Origin: Candidatus Hydrogenedentota bacterium | Lineage (GTDB): Bacteria > Hydrogenedentota > Hydrogenedentia > Hydrogenedentales > CAITNO01 | Length of the DNA: 35,145 nucleotides | NCBI GenBank assembly: GCA_012523015.1 | Contig: JAAYJI010000083.1 | Location: 1-35,145, forward strand | Direction of reading: 5' to 3' | Shown: positions 1 to 8,121 of the stretch, piece by piece | Layout of the letters: every line of letters begins with the position of its first letter | How positions within the stretch are numbered: the stretch's first letter is position 1 | Program-made: the position numbers and the translations under genes | Notes under the pieces: generated by a model | Told to the model about the DNA's origin: nothing | Databases searched by the model: none | Seen by the model: only the letters and a program-made list of their open reading frames with translations

Positions 1-893
1 ATATCCGCTTCATCCAAACGCGCTTCCGCATTGCGGAGACGGCCCATGATACGCGCCCAATCGTCTTCCCGCGGTTCTTCGCGCAAGCCGAAAACAGGCA
101 GGCCCAGCCGGTGGGCAATACGCAAGCGAATTTGATCAATGGCCTCAATCTGTGCGCCCACTTCGGGCTGATCGGCAATGCCTTCCATGTAAAAAGAATA
201 GGGCAGTCCCTGCGCTTCTCTTGTTTGAATGGCATTATAATTCAACAAATAGGTTGTCGGATGAAAAATAGCGCCAATATTGCCCAGTGAGGTGGTGGCG
301 GCAATACGATTAAACAGCGCCTGCGGGAAAATCTGGGAAACGGCGGCGGCCTGCTCATCGGTAATATTTCCCTCCAGAGAACTCATCCAGGTGCGTTTGC
401 GCCGTTTGATATATACGCCGCCTGCGATGGATTTGGAGGAATAAGGGGAAGTGGAAAAGCAGACCAAGGGATAATCGTCGCCGAGAATTTCCCAGATATA
501 GGGCGCGGCAATGGTTCGCGGCGGAGAGAGGATCAGCGGAATGCGCCGTTCCAAAATCCCTGCTGCCTTCAATAGCGTTGCTGTTTCTTCTAAATGCTGC
601 GCCGGGTGCGCCACCACAATCAGCTGGGCATGGGCAACGAGTTTGTCTATAGAATGGCCGATCTCGCTCGCTCCAAAAGGAATGAGCCGCGACAGTTCAC
701 CGATGGTATTGGGCGGACGTTCCAAATAGATGCCTTGGGCGTCTTGCATGTCGGATACGGCATTTCGGCCATGCTTCGTATCGCGGGCATAGCCGTAAAC
801 AGTCAGCCCTTTCGACAAGAAGTCCGCCAAAAAAGCGCCGCCCGATTGGGTGCTCACCCCGTAGATTCCTATAGGAAGGGTCGTCATGGTCAT
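1..893 (-). CDS. Opine dehydrogenase-like protein (octopine/nopaline dehydrogenase family), C-terminus cut by window edge
   Basis: I translated this frame from the left edge: about 297 residues are present and no stop is reached. It starts MTMTTLPIGIYGVSTQSGG, an alpha/beta dinucleotide-binding opening with an unusual glycine pattern (G-V-S-T-Q-S-G-G rather than GxGxxG). Around residue 210 there is a run reading NIGAIFHPTTYLLNYNAI, followed by YSFYMEGI and a helix IEAIDQIRLRIAHRLGL. This order (His-Pro, then an aromatic-x-Y-x-E-G turn, then an acidic helix) matches the C-terminal substrate domain of octopine/nopaline/staphylopine dehydrogenases. That family reduces the imine formed between an amino acid's amine and a 2-oxo acid. 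The ATG at 893 overlaps the TGA of the ATP-grasp gene as ATGA, implying translational coupling; a second in-frame ATG lies at 887. Family assignment is by motif reading only. The substrate is unknown. Confidence 0.66.
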   Translation of the reverse strand, partial: MTMTTLPIGIYGVSTQSGGAFLADFLSKGLTVYGYARDTKHGRNAVSDMQDAQGIYLERPPNTIGELSRLIPFGASEIGHSIDKLVAHAQLIVVAHPAQHLEETATLLKAAGILERRIPLILSPPRTIAAPYIWEILGDDYPLVCFSTSPYSSKSIAGGVYIKRRKRTWMSSLEGNITDEQAAAVSQIFPQALFNRIAATTSLGNIGAIFHPTTYLLNYNAIQTREAQGLPYSFYMEGIADQPEVGAQIEAIDQIRLRIAHRLGLPVFGLREEPREDDWARIMGRLRNAEARLDEAD

Positions 894-2203
894 CGTATTG
901 CCGTGCTTTGCGTCAAATGGGCAAGCAGCAGCCGCATGATGCCCCTCAGGGCAGGATCGCTTTGCTCCAGAATGGTTTCTATTTCGTAGATACCGGGCTG
1001 CGGGTCATCGACGGTGTAGTTAGTAAGGCAATAGCTGCCTGTATGCATTTCAAACCATTCATTCATGAGTTGCACCGCCTCTTCCATCGATCGTGACCCG
1101 TCAAAGAGTTTCGACAAAAAGAGCTTTAGATTGAGGCGGTAGTGGGCGCTTGCATAGAGGGCTTCACTCGGCAGGATGATCTCCGTTCCGCTGTCCAATG
1201 AACCCATTAAATCACGATACAGGAGTTCCACATAGTTGAAGCCCAAGGAGGCTTGGAAATAGATGGACAGCCATGGACGCATATTAACTTCTATCACTTT
1301 CCAAGCGCCGGACTTTCGATCCTTCATGAATTCGATGCCGAGAAAACCACGCCAGCGCAGCGCTTTCGCCACGCGCCGGGTAATAGGCAACAACTCCGGT
1401 TTATAACAAAAACAGCTCGCATAGCCTGTACCGTAGGGCTTGGGAAATTCTTCAAGTTTATGCTGTCCCGAGAAGCAGCGCACCTCATGATCTTTGTCCG
1501 AGTAGACGTAACAGGATATTTCTTCGTCGAGACGGGTGAATTCAATTTTTTCTTGAACGACAAGATCATAGCCTGCCGCCAATTCTTGATTGAGGTGAAT
1601 GCGCAGCTCCGTTTTGTTTGCACATTCGATAGCCTTGTTTTGTCCGTGGCTGCTCTGAAAGGAATTGGTGATATCTTTAAGGGCAGGTTTATAGACACAA
1701 GGGAAAGTAATTTCTTCCAAGATGGTGTCAATGTGACTGACGTCGGTGCAGGAAAGGCTTTTCGGTGTGTCAATGTCGTTGGCGACCCACAATTCCGCCT
1801 GATTAAATTTGTGCATCTTATCCAGACAAGAGCTTTCGAAGGCGGCACCGCCCATCTGTAAGAAATAGGGCGCCAAGGTGTCGAAGTGTTGTTGGATAAA
1901 GACCTGCGACGTGTCGCTGGTCGGGATGAGCATTAATTTTTGACCATATCGCTGCTGTGCAAGATCACCCAACTCTTGGAGTGCTGCAATGGCGCCTTCG
2001 CCGTCTTCTGCCGGATTAGGGATGGTAACGGGGTCTTTAAAATAAGTGGAATGTTCGGAAATCCATGGTCCGGCATTTTTCCAAGTAAAGATGACCGGTA
2101 TGACCGGTATCCCTGCAATACCACAGCAGCGCAGCATATCGAGAAAACAATGGTCGCTGGAGCGGATTACAACAATCGGTATTTTTTTATCTAGATTATC
2201 CAT
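890..2203 (-). CDS. ATP-grasp carboxylate-amine ligase
   Basis: This is a 437-residue protein with ATP-grasp layout and no signal peptide. The N-terminal pre-ATP-grasp half opens IPIVVIRSSDHCFLDMLR. The ATP-binding part has a lysine in FPCVYKPALKD (K172) and an acidic adenine-side strand VVQEKIEF (residues 215-222). The metal-binding GFLGIEFMKD is at 286-295, with E305 and N307 in WKVIEVNMRPW. These match the predicted carboligase / D-aspartate-ligase-like branch, which activates a carboxylate as acyl phosphate and couples it to an amine or other nucleophile. About 110 residues follow the core and may set specificity. It sits between a B12 mutase-like gene (259 bases upstream) and the opine dehydrogenase-like gene (4-base overlap), suggesting one pathway. 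The ATG at 2203 has no strong Shine-Dalgarno sequence. The substrate pair cannot be deduced. Confidence 0.82.
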   Translation of the reverse strand: MDNLDKKIPIVVIRSSDHCFLDMLRCCGIAGIPVIPVIFTWKNAGPWISEHSTYFKDPVTIPNPAEDGEGAIAALQELGDLAQQRYGQKLMLIPTSDTSQVFIQQHFDTLAPYFLQMGGAAFESSCLDKMHKFNQAELWVANDIDTPKSLSCTDVSHIDTILEEITFPCVYKPALKDITNSFQSSHGQNKAIECANKTELRIHLNQELAAGYDLVVQEKIEFTRLDEEISCYVYSDKDHEVRCFSGQHKLEEFPKPYGTGYASCFCYKPELLPITRRVAKALRWRGFLGIEFMKDRKSGAWKVIEVNMRPWLSIYFQASLGFNYVELLYRDLMGSLDSGTEIILPSEALYASAHYRLNLKLFLSKLFDGSRSMEEAVQLMNEWFEMHTGSYCLTNYTVDDPQPGIYEIETILEQSDPALRGIMRLLLAHLTQSTAIR

Positions 2204-2381
2204 AAGGATTGATTTCGCCCATTATCACTGCGCTGGTAGAAAGATAGGTCTGAAGCTATCATCTGTCCTTTTCGGGAAGTGGTTTATAGCCTATATAAAT
2301 TGGGAGGTCCATGGTGTTATGCCCTACGGAGTCTGGAATTATTTTCGGCAATGCCTTGTGACGCCTCCCGCAACACATCAA

Positions 2382-2411
2382 AGAATACTGAAGATCGGAC
2401 ACTTTTATCAA
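2382..2411 (-). promoter_or_regulatory. Possible sigma70 promoter for the ATP-grasp/opine dehydrogenase pair, overlapped by a small stem-loop
   Basis: On the minus strand TTGATA (2411-2406) and TATTCT (2387-2382) are 18 bases apart, upstream of the ATP-grasp start at 2203. The -35 falls in an inverted repeat, ACACTT-ttatc-AAGTGT at 2399-2415. It would leave a leader of about 170 bases. The pair could instead be read through from the mutase gene. Confidence 0.28.
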
Positions 2412-2462
2412 GTGTACCGAATTTATGGGCAGTCCTCTGAATGAGAAGCTCGCGCTTTCCCA

Positions 2463-4286
2463 TCATCCTTGCAATCGTTCCAGCCGTTCCTTTTCAGTAA
2501 GAGGCGTCTTGCTGTCAGGGGCATAGACATCAAAAAAACCGTAGGCAGCCGGCTGGGTGACAAAAGGCGGATAGGGATAGTTGGGATGGACGAGTCCGGG
2601 GGCGGACATATATTGTTTTTCCACGGCGCGTTTCAGCACGGTGGGATTTGCCAAGGCACTAAGATCCATGGTATCCGCTGCCGCATTGGGATCCAAGGCG
2701 GCAATCTGTTTCAGGAGATAGCGCGCTTCGCGAAGCAGGTCTTCCCGTCGGTCGACGACGACTTCATCCTCTTTATAGGGCAGCAGCACCTCTTTGTTTT
2801 GTGCGAAGACCCGTGCAGCGCGGCGCACAATTTGAGAACTCTCGATAATATCATCAGCAGTAGCGGCGTGGGAAGCTTCACAATAGCTGACAAGATGAAT
2901 CATGTGTGGCGCTAGGATCATTTGGAGCAAGGTTGCACGAGCGAGTTGTAAGCGGGAGGTCTCCGGATCAGGCACGAAATACTCAATGCCCGTACGGGTT
3001 TCGCGCCAGACCTGTGCAGTTCCTTTGAAAGCGTCAATGAGTTGGAGTGCGGCCGTCATTTTCGCGAGATCGGCAAAGTCGCCCGTTTCTACAGGCTTGT
3101 TCAATTGGAACTGGAAGATCATGTCCGCCACGCTGCAGCGATTCATGACCGCCGTTATCAGGGCGTAATCGGTGACGATAATGGTGTCATGCGCCCAACG
3201 GGATGACCAATGGTTGGGATCGTTCATTTCGACGGGGATCCCTTTTTGCGCCAGAACCTGCACCGCCGCTATATGTTCATGGAGCGATTCTTCGAGGGAC
3301 ATATCGCCCCGTCCATCCAGTTCATTGAACCAAAATAGAGGAATCGCTTGGTGTGCGCCGATGAGCATGCCCGTTTGGAGGCAGGTTTCGATAAATTCGG
3401 TAATGCCTGCCACATGGGCATAGGGTTTGATGGAGGGGTAGTTGCCGCGCCGTGTTGCTTCAAAGAGCTGCCTGAGATCATCGGCATCTTTATAGGGCAC
3501 GCCGCCGTCATTTTTCTTGTTCTGAAAGGCCTCGGGATTCCCAAAATACCGTTGGGAGAGATCCGATGAGCCCAGCGAGATTTCGTCAATGACTCGTGCC
3601 TCGGCAAGGGTTTTGATGCCTTCCACGGTGGCATCGATAGTGTTCGACGGCACACCGTAATGGGTGCGCAGGAGCGGTAAGGTCGATTCGCTCATGCGCG
3701 TTGGTAAATGACGTTGCGCCGCAGAGCCGGGAATCGGCAAAGGACTTTCATCGCGATACAATTCCCCTTCCAGCACATAGTGCGCCATTTGATCCAGTTC
3801 CGGTATCCCTTTGGGGAACAACTCACTGCGCAATGTTTCCAAGATGGAGGCGCGCAGATCATCATGGATATCGAAGTAATCTAGAACCCCTTCCATGCGT
3901 TCAAAAGGGGAGAGGGTTTGTGAGAAGAGGGATAGAGACACCGGGAAACTGGCGGCGCTGCTTCGCACGCGTGCTATGGTTTCGGGCAGTGCTGCAAATC
4001 CGAACTTGCGCGGCAGGGAAGCCGATTGAAAAAGCATGCCTTGGGTCTTCAGGATATGCAGGGTGGAGGCGAGGGCGTCAACGCCCTTTTCGGGGGACAT
4101 GCGATAACTCAAACCAATATGGGAGGGATTGACCTCTTTGATGGCATGGAGCAAGGGTTCAAGGTTGGGCGATGGGGGAAGGATCAGGCATTGGATGCCG
4201 GCACGCTTGGCGATGCGCTGCACCTTAAACAACCCTTCCGTATGGGGATCATTCGCTAAGCTTGCCCCAACAAAGACTTTTGGCAT
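2463..4286 (-). CDS. Cobalamin-binding mutase-like protein (B12 domain fused to TIM-barrel-like domain)
   Basis: This 607-residue cytoplasmic protein begins with a B12-binding-type domain. NDPHTEG at residues 12-18 supplies the DxHxxG motif that ligates cobalt through histidine in base-off/His-on enzymes. A serine stands at 60 (GLSYRMS), where the S of the second motif (SxL) is expected about 41 residues on. The third GG motif is not evident near 88 (FQSAS). The remaining ~500 residues include ISLGSSDLSQRYFG, HVAGITEFIETCLQTG, MLIGAHQAIPLFWFNELDGRG and VEMNDPNHWSSRWAHD. They look like a TIM-barrel of the glutamate mutase / aminomutase type, but I cannot place it in a named enzyme. The B12 domain at the N-terminus is uncommon; in many mutases it is C-terminal or a separate subunit. 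The start has GAGG about 9 bases upstream. It probably leads the transcription unit with the ATP-grasp and opine dehydrogenase-like genes. A role in methyl transfer is the alternative. Confidence 0.7.
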   Translation of the reverse strand: MPKVFVGASLANDPHTEGLFKVQRIAKRAGIQCLILPPSPNLEPLLHAIKEVNPSHIGLSYRMSPEKGVDALASTLHILKTQGMLFQSASLPRKFGFAALPETIARVRSSAASFPVSLSLFSQTLSPFERMEGVLDYFDIHDDLRASILETLRSELFPKGIPELDQMAHYVLEGELYRDESPLPIPGSAAQRHLPTRMSESTLPLLRTHYGVPSNTIDATVEGIKTLAEARVIDEISLGSSDLSQRYFGNPEAFQNKKNDGGVPYKDADDLRQLFEATRRGNYPSIKPYAHVAGITEFIETCLQTGMLIGAHQAIPLFWFNELDGRGDMSLEESLHEHIAAVQVLAQKGIPVEMNDPNHWSSRWAHDTIIVTDYALITAVMNRCSVADMIFQFQLNKPVETGDFADLAKMTAALQLIDAFKGTAQVWRETRTGIEYFVPDPETSRLQLARATLLQMILAPHMIHLVSYCEASHAATADDIIESSQIVRRAARVFAQNKEVLLPYKEDEVVVDRREDLLREARYLLKQIAALDPNAAADTMDLSALANPTVLKRAVEKQYMSAPGLVHPNYPYPPFVTQPAAYGFFDVYAPDSKTPLTEKERLERLQG

Positions 4287-4595
4287 GTTCCAATACCTCA
4301 GCGCCGTTTAACATCGTTTCGTGTACAGCGTGGGAGGAATTATCGTTGCCGCGCTATGATCGTTGAACGGCTTTTGAAAATAAAAGCTTCCATAGTGTTT
4401 CTATTCATGAACCCTACTCATGCTACGATAGGGCTTTATACAAATGCAAATTTACGCGGGCCGATGCAAGGTTGAAATGCAAGCCGTCCCCAAAAAGAGG
4501 GGGGCTTTGTTCAACAGTCCCTCAATTTTATATGATGAAGCTGAATTCAGCGATTCATGATATAGGCAGGGCGGCGAATATAGGAAAGGAATTCA
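4287..4595. other. Divergent intergenic region between the mutase-like gene and rfbB
   Basis: These 309 bases separate two divergent transcription units and hold no convincing gene. The rfbB ribosome site AGGAAAGGA ends the region. A candidate forward promoter is listed separately. I could not pick a convincing minus-strand promoter. Confidence 0.6.
4507..4536 (+). promoter_or_regulatory. Candidate sigma70 promoter for rfbBA
   Basis: TTGTTC (4507-4512) and TATGAT (4531-4536) are separated by 18 bases, with the start codon 60 bases beyond the -10. The -10 is good (5 of 6); the -35 is weak. Confidence 0.35.
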
Positions 4596-5633
4596 ATGAA
4601 AAAGATTCTTGTAACGGGAGGAGCCGGCTTCATAGGCTCCGCGTTTGTACGCTATCAGCTGCGGCAATACCCGGACATTCAGGTGGTGGTCTTGGATAAG
4701 CTCTGTTATTCGGGAAACTTAGATAATCTCAAAGAGGCGGATTCGCAGCGCTATGAATTTATTCAGGGCGATGTGGCCGATCTGCAAGCGGTGGAGGCCG
4801 CCCTCGCCGGCTGTGATGGTGTGGTTCATTTTGCGGCGGAAAGCCACGTGGACCGCAGCTTGCAAGGCGCCTCCGATTTCATTCACACCAATGTGGCGGG
4901 GGTTAATACGCTCCTAGCCGCTTGTCAGAAATTAGAGACGGCGCGGATCTTGCTCGTCTCTACCGATGAGGTTTACGGCAGCGTTGAAGAAGGGTCTTCA
5001 GTAGAGTCTATGCCGCTCCATCCGCGCAATCCCTATTCTGCAAGTAAAGCAGCGGGCGAACTCTTCGGCCGCGCCTATTATGAGTCCTACGGATTGCCCA
5101 TTGTCATCACACGAGGCTCCAATACCTACGGGCCTTACCAATATCCGGAAAAGGTGCTGCCCTTGTTCATCACCAACGCCATTGACGGCGAGCCCTTGCC
5201 TTTATACGGCGACGGCATGAACGTGCGGGACTGGCTCTTTGTGGATGATCATTGTTCGGGCATCGATTGCGCTTTTCGACAGGGCGCGCCGGGAGAAGCG
5301 TATAACGTTGCGGGCAGCAACGAAAAACCAAATATCGAGCTCACCTATAAAGTGCTGGAGCTCTTGGACGCGCCTGAATCCTTGATCAAGCCCGTACAGG
5401 ATCGGGCAGGTCATGATCGCCGCTATTCCATTGATGATATGAAACTGCGCGGCTTGGGCTGGTCGCCTCAAATGGAGTGGCAAGCGGGCATGGCGTATAC
5501 GGTAAAATGGTATCAGGAGAATGAATGGTGGTGGCGCAAGATTAAAAGCGGCGAATTTAAAGAATATTATGAGCGCATGTATCGGCCTCTTCTGGAAGGA
5601 GGCGGCACATCTGGCTCGGGAGAAGAGGCATGA
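4596..5633 (+). CDS. rfbB: dTDP-glucose 4,6-dehydratase
   Basis: This is the second enzyme of the dTDP-rhamnose/deoxysugar route: NAD-dependent conversion of dTDP-glucose to dTDP-4-keto-6-deoxyglucose. The 345-residue protein is typical for RmlB. TGGAGFIG at residues 7-14 binds NAD. STDEVYG (122-128) carries the catalytic Thr-Asp-Glu. YSASK (147-151) is the extended-SDR Tyr-x3-Lys. [20 protein letters not shown] and [16 protein letters not shown] are the sugar-nucleotide-binding stretches conserved in this family. The ATG follows AGGAAAGGA at proper spacing. It overlaps rfbA by 4 bases (ATGA), so the two are coupled. No rfbC or rfbD lies next to it here, so either those genes are elsewhere or the 4-keto intermediate feeds another deoxysugar. 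Confidence 0.95.
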   Translation: MKKILVTGGAGFIGSAFVRYQLRQYPDIQVVVLDKLCYSGNLDNLKEADSQRYEFIQGDVADLQAVEAALAGCDGVVHFAAESHVDRSLQGASDFIHTNVAGVNTLLAACQKLETARILLVSTDEVYGSVEEGSSVESMPLHPRNPYSASKAAGELFGRAYYESYGLPIVITRGSNTYGPYQYPEKVLPLFITNAIDGEPLPLYGDGMNVRDWLFVDDHCSGIDCAFRQGAPGEAYNVAGSNEKPNIELTYKVLELLDAPESLIKPVQDRAGHDRRYSIDDMKLRGLGWSPQMEWQAGMAYTVKWYQENEWWWRKIKSGEFKEYYERMYRPLLEGGGTSGSGEEA

Positions 5634-6511
5634 AAGGTATCGTCCTTGCGGGAGGCGCCGGTTCCAGGCTTCATCCCTTAACGGTGTCGGTCAGCAAACA
5701 ATTGCTGCCCGTTTACGACAAACCCATGATTTACTATCCGCTGAGCATGCTGATGATGGCACAGATCCGCGAGGTGCTGCTTATCTCCACACCTCACGAT
5801 TTACCCGCCTTTAAACGGCTTTTGGGTGATGGCGCTCAATTTGGTATGAGCCTTTCTTATGCGGAACAGCCTGAGCCCGAAGGCTTGGCGCAGGCTTTTC
5901 TGATCGGTGCTGACTTTTGCGCAGGCGAGCCTGTCGCGCTCGTATTAGGCGATAATATTTTCTACGGCAATAGCATGAGCGGGCTCCTCCGCGATGCGGC
6001 ACAACTGACTGAGGGCGCGCTGATCTTCGCCTATTACGTAAAAGATCCCGAACGTTACGGCGTCATTGAATTCGACGAGAATCACAAGGCAGTGAGTCTG
6101 GAAGAGAAGCCGAAACAGCCCAAAAGTAATTTCGCGGTGCCGGGTCTGTATTTTTACGGACCTGACGTGGTGGACTTGGCGCGCCGTTTGAAGCCCAGCG
6201 CCCGGGGCGAGTTGGAGATCACCGACTTGAACCGCCTTTACATGGAGCAGGGCAGGCTAAGCGTGAAAACCTTGGGCCGCGGTGTGGCATGGTTGGATAC
6301 GGGCACGAACCGAACGCTCATGGACGCGGGCATGTTCATCCAAGCCATTGAAGAGCGGCAAGGATTGAAAATTGCGTGCCTGGAGGAGTTGGCGTGGCGC
6401 AACGGATGGATCGGCAAGGAGCACATCAAAGAGGCAGTGGCACGGATGGGACGGAGCGCCTACGCCGCCTATTTACAATGGCTCATTGATAACGAAAAAC
6501 AGTCCTTCTAA
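5630..6511 (+). CDS. rfbA: Glucose-1-phosphate thymidylyltransferase
   Basis: This enzyme makes dTDP-glucose from glucose-1-phosphate and dTTP, the first step of the dTDP-deoxysugar pathway. The 293-residue length matches RmlA. The nucleotidyltransferase signature [13 protein letters not shown] stands at residues 6-18, followed by [26 protein letters not shown] holds the metal-binding aspartate. VEW-type product contacts appear as YGVIEFDE and [29 protein letters not shown] is also family-typical. The ATG overlaps the rfbB stop. The stop lies only 7 bases from the end of the convergent wecC-like gene. Confidence 0.95.
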   Translation: MKGIVLAGGAGSRLHPLTVSVSKQLLPVYDKPMIYYPLSMLMMAQIREVLLISTPHDLPAFKRLLGDGAQFGMSLSYAEQPEPEGLAQAFLIGADFCAGEPVALVLGDNIFYGNSMSGLLRDAAQLTEGALIFAYYVKDPERYGVIEFDENHKAVSLEEKPKQPKSNFAVPGLYFYGPDVVDLARRLKPSARGELEITDLNRLYMEQGRLSVKTLGRGVAWLDTGTNRTLMDAGMFIQAIEERQGLKIACLEELAWRNGWIGKEHIKEAVARMGRSAYAAYLQWLIDNEKQSF

Positions 6512-6518
6512 AAAAGGC

Positions 6519-7784
6519 TTAGTCCGCGGTGAGCCCTGAGCCCAAGAGGGTGACGGTAAAGCCCGCCTCACGCCAATTATCATGGTTGAGGGCGTTGCGC
6601 GTATCGTAGAGGATTCGTTGGCGCATGCCTTGGGCTGCTTGCTTCGGATCAAGGGCTTTGAACTCCTTGTGATCAGTGAGCAACACAACTACATCCGCCC
6701 CTTCCAGACAGGCAGCGAGCGTTGTCTGCGCGCAAGGCGCCTGCTTTACATGGGGATCATAGCACTGCACAAAGAGCCCTTCTTCTTCCAAAGCTGCGGC
6801 AATCTTCAGCGACGGACTTTCCCGAATATCATCGACATCTGCTTTGTAGGCGAGTCCGAGCAATGCGGCCTTGGCATCCTTTTGTCCTTTGACCAGTCTT
6901 TTGACCGTATCAACAACATGACCCGGCATGGCATCGTTGCGGCTGCGCGCCGTTTGGATAAGTGCAGTTTCTTGAGGCGCCGCTTCCACGAGAAACCAAG
7001 GATCAACGGCGATACAATGACCGCCTACGCCCGGCCCTGCTTGGTGTACATGTACGCGGGGATGCAGGTTGGCGAGCCGTGCCACTTCCCAGAAATCTAT
7101 GCCCAAGTTTTCGCATAGACAGGCGGCTTCATTGGCGAGGGCAATGTTGACGTCACGAAAAGTGTTTTCCATGAGCTTGATCATCTCGGCGGCCGTGGCG
7201 GAGGTTTGTTTGATCGCGCCCTTCACGAAAATACGATAGACCTCCTGCGCCATGGCGGTGCTTTTCGGATCCATACCGCCGACGATGCGGTCATTTTCGA
7301 CCAGCTCACGGATGATCTTCCCGGGCAGGACCCGTTCGGGGCAGTAGGCGAGGAAAATATCTTCACCAATGGTAAAGCCCGCTTCCGTAAACAAGGGAGC
7401 TAAGAGATCGCGGCAGGTCCCGGGGGGCGAAGTGGATTCCAAGACCACGAGGTTGCCGGGGCGCAGATGGGGCAATAGGGAGCGTACGGCAGCGACAACG
7501 AGGGACATATCCGCCTTATGGGCGTCGGTGAGCGGCGTGGGCACAGCGATGATAAAGACATTGGCTTCTTCCGGGCTCATGGCGGCGCGAAGCTTGCCCG
7601 ATTCCACGGCGGCGCGCACCATGTCGGGTAAACCGGGTTCTTCAATGTGGATCTTACCGGCGTTGATGGTGTCCACCACCTCCCGGCGTACATCCACACC
7701 GAGAACGGAAACGCCTGCAGATGCGATCATAGCGGCTGTGGGCAATCCAATGTATCCCAGACCCAATACACACACAGTATTCAT
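6519..7784 (-). CDS. wecC: UDP-N-acetyl-D-mannosaminuronate dehydrogenase (UDP-ManNAc 6-dehydrogenase)
   Basis: This enzyme oxidises UDP-ManNAc in two NAD-dependent steps to UDP-ManNAcA, used in enterobacterial common antigen, capsules and other surface glycans. The 421-residue frame has the Rossmann motif VLGLGYIG (residues 6-13), LESTSPPGT, IAYCPE-like LAYCPERVLPGK, and the active-site cysteine in GPGVGGHCIAVDPWF (C257). GLAYKADVDDIRESPSLKI forms the C-terminal UDP-binding part. The segment DVNIALANEAACLCENLGID with HPRVHVHQ reads closer to WecC than to UDP-glucose dehydrogenase. I chose the ATG at 7784, not the longer frame from 7901: AAGGA lies about 9 bases upstream and the NAD motif begins at once. 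No UDP-GlcNAc 2-epimerase (wecB) gene is adjacent. Confidence 0.88.
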   Translation of the reverse strand: MNTVCVLGLGYIGLPTAAMIASAGVSVLGVDVRREVVDTINAGKIHIEEPGLPDMVRAAVESGKLRAAMSPEEANVFIIAVPTPLTDAHKADMSLVVAAVRSLLPHLRPGNLVVLESTSPPGTCRDLLAPLFTEAGFTIGEDIFLAYCPERVLPGKIIRELVENDRIVGGMDPKSTAMAQEVYRIFVKGAIKQTSATAAEMIKLMENTFRDVNIALANEAACLCENLGIDFWEVARLANLHPRVHVHQAGPGVGGHCIAVDPWFLVEAAPQETALIQTARSRNDAMPGHVVDTVKRLVKGQKDAKAALLGLAYKADVDDIRESPSLKIAAALEEEGLFVQCYDPHVKQAPCAQTTLAACLEGADVVVLLTDHKEFKALDPKQAAQGMRQRILYDTRNALNHDNWREAGFTVTLLGSGLTAD

Positions 7785-8121
7785 GAAACTTTGTCCTTCC
7801 GGTCGACGCGATAATTTTGACGGAAACAGGGCAAGGCGGCGGCGCATATACGTGGTGATCTGCAGCGCTCTCCACAGGGCTATCATTGGAGCGCAGTCCA
7901 CAGATCGAATGGGTTAGGGAAAGAAACAGTTATTTTCCCTTCCAAGCCGCTGCCGTAATCCGTTCTTGTAAAAACAGGGTAAGTATACTATACTTTAGCC
8001 AGCCTTGAAAAGGATATCTTGACCGGCGGCACGTGCCTTTTTATGGCAGCGCTCCATTCGGGAGGCTGTTGTTCGAAGGCTGCCCAAGGAGCTGCTTTAA
8101 CGATAAGTCACTACACACTCT
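7785..8121. other. Divergent intergenic region between wecC and the GT2 gene
   Basis: These 337 bases contain the wecC ribosome site at the left end and a good forward promoter (listed separately). There is no gene I would support. An in-frame TAA lies 15 bases before the GT2 ATG. Confidence 0.55.
7966..7994 (+). promoter_or_regulatory. Sigma70-type promoter for the GT2 gene
   Basis: TTGTAA (7966-7971), a 17-base spacer, and TATACT (7989-7994) make one of the better promoter matches in the window. A 5' leader of about 120 bases would follow. Confidence 0.55.

Noticed and set aside
1253-1861. Long plus-strand open frame (202 codons) opposite the ATP-grasp gene.
   Set aside because: It is the antisense shadow of a gene with clear ATP-grasp motifs and has no domain of its own.
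4490-4504. CCCC-AAAAAGA-GGGG upstream of rfbB, a possible hairpin.
   Set aside because: Only four base pairs and no downstream T-run.
7785-7901. 39-codon N-terminal extension of the wecC-like protein.
   Set aside because: The NAD motif normally starts within the first ten residues, and a good ribosome site precedes the inner ATG at 7784.
8024-8042. GGCACGTGCC followed by a T-run, resembling a terminator.
   Set aside because: The palindrome has no loop. The usable stem is only about 3 pairs, and it lies in the leader of the GT2 gene.
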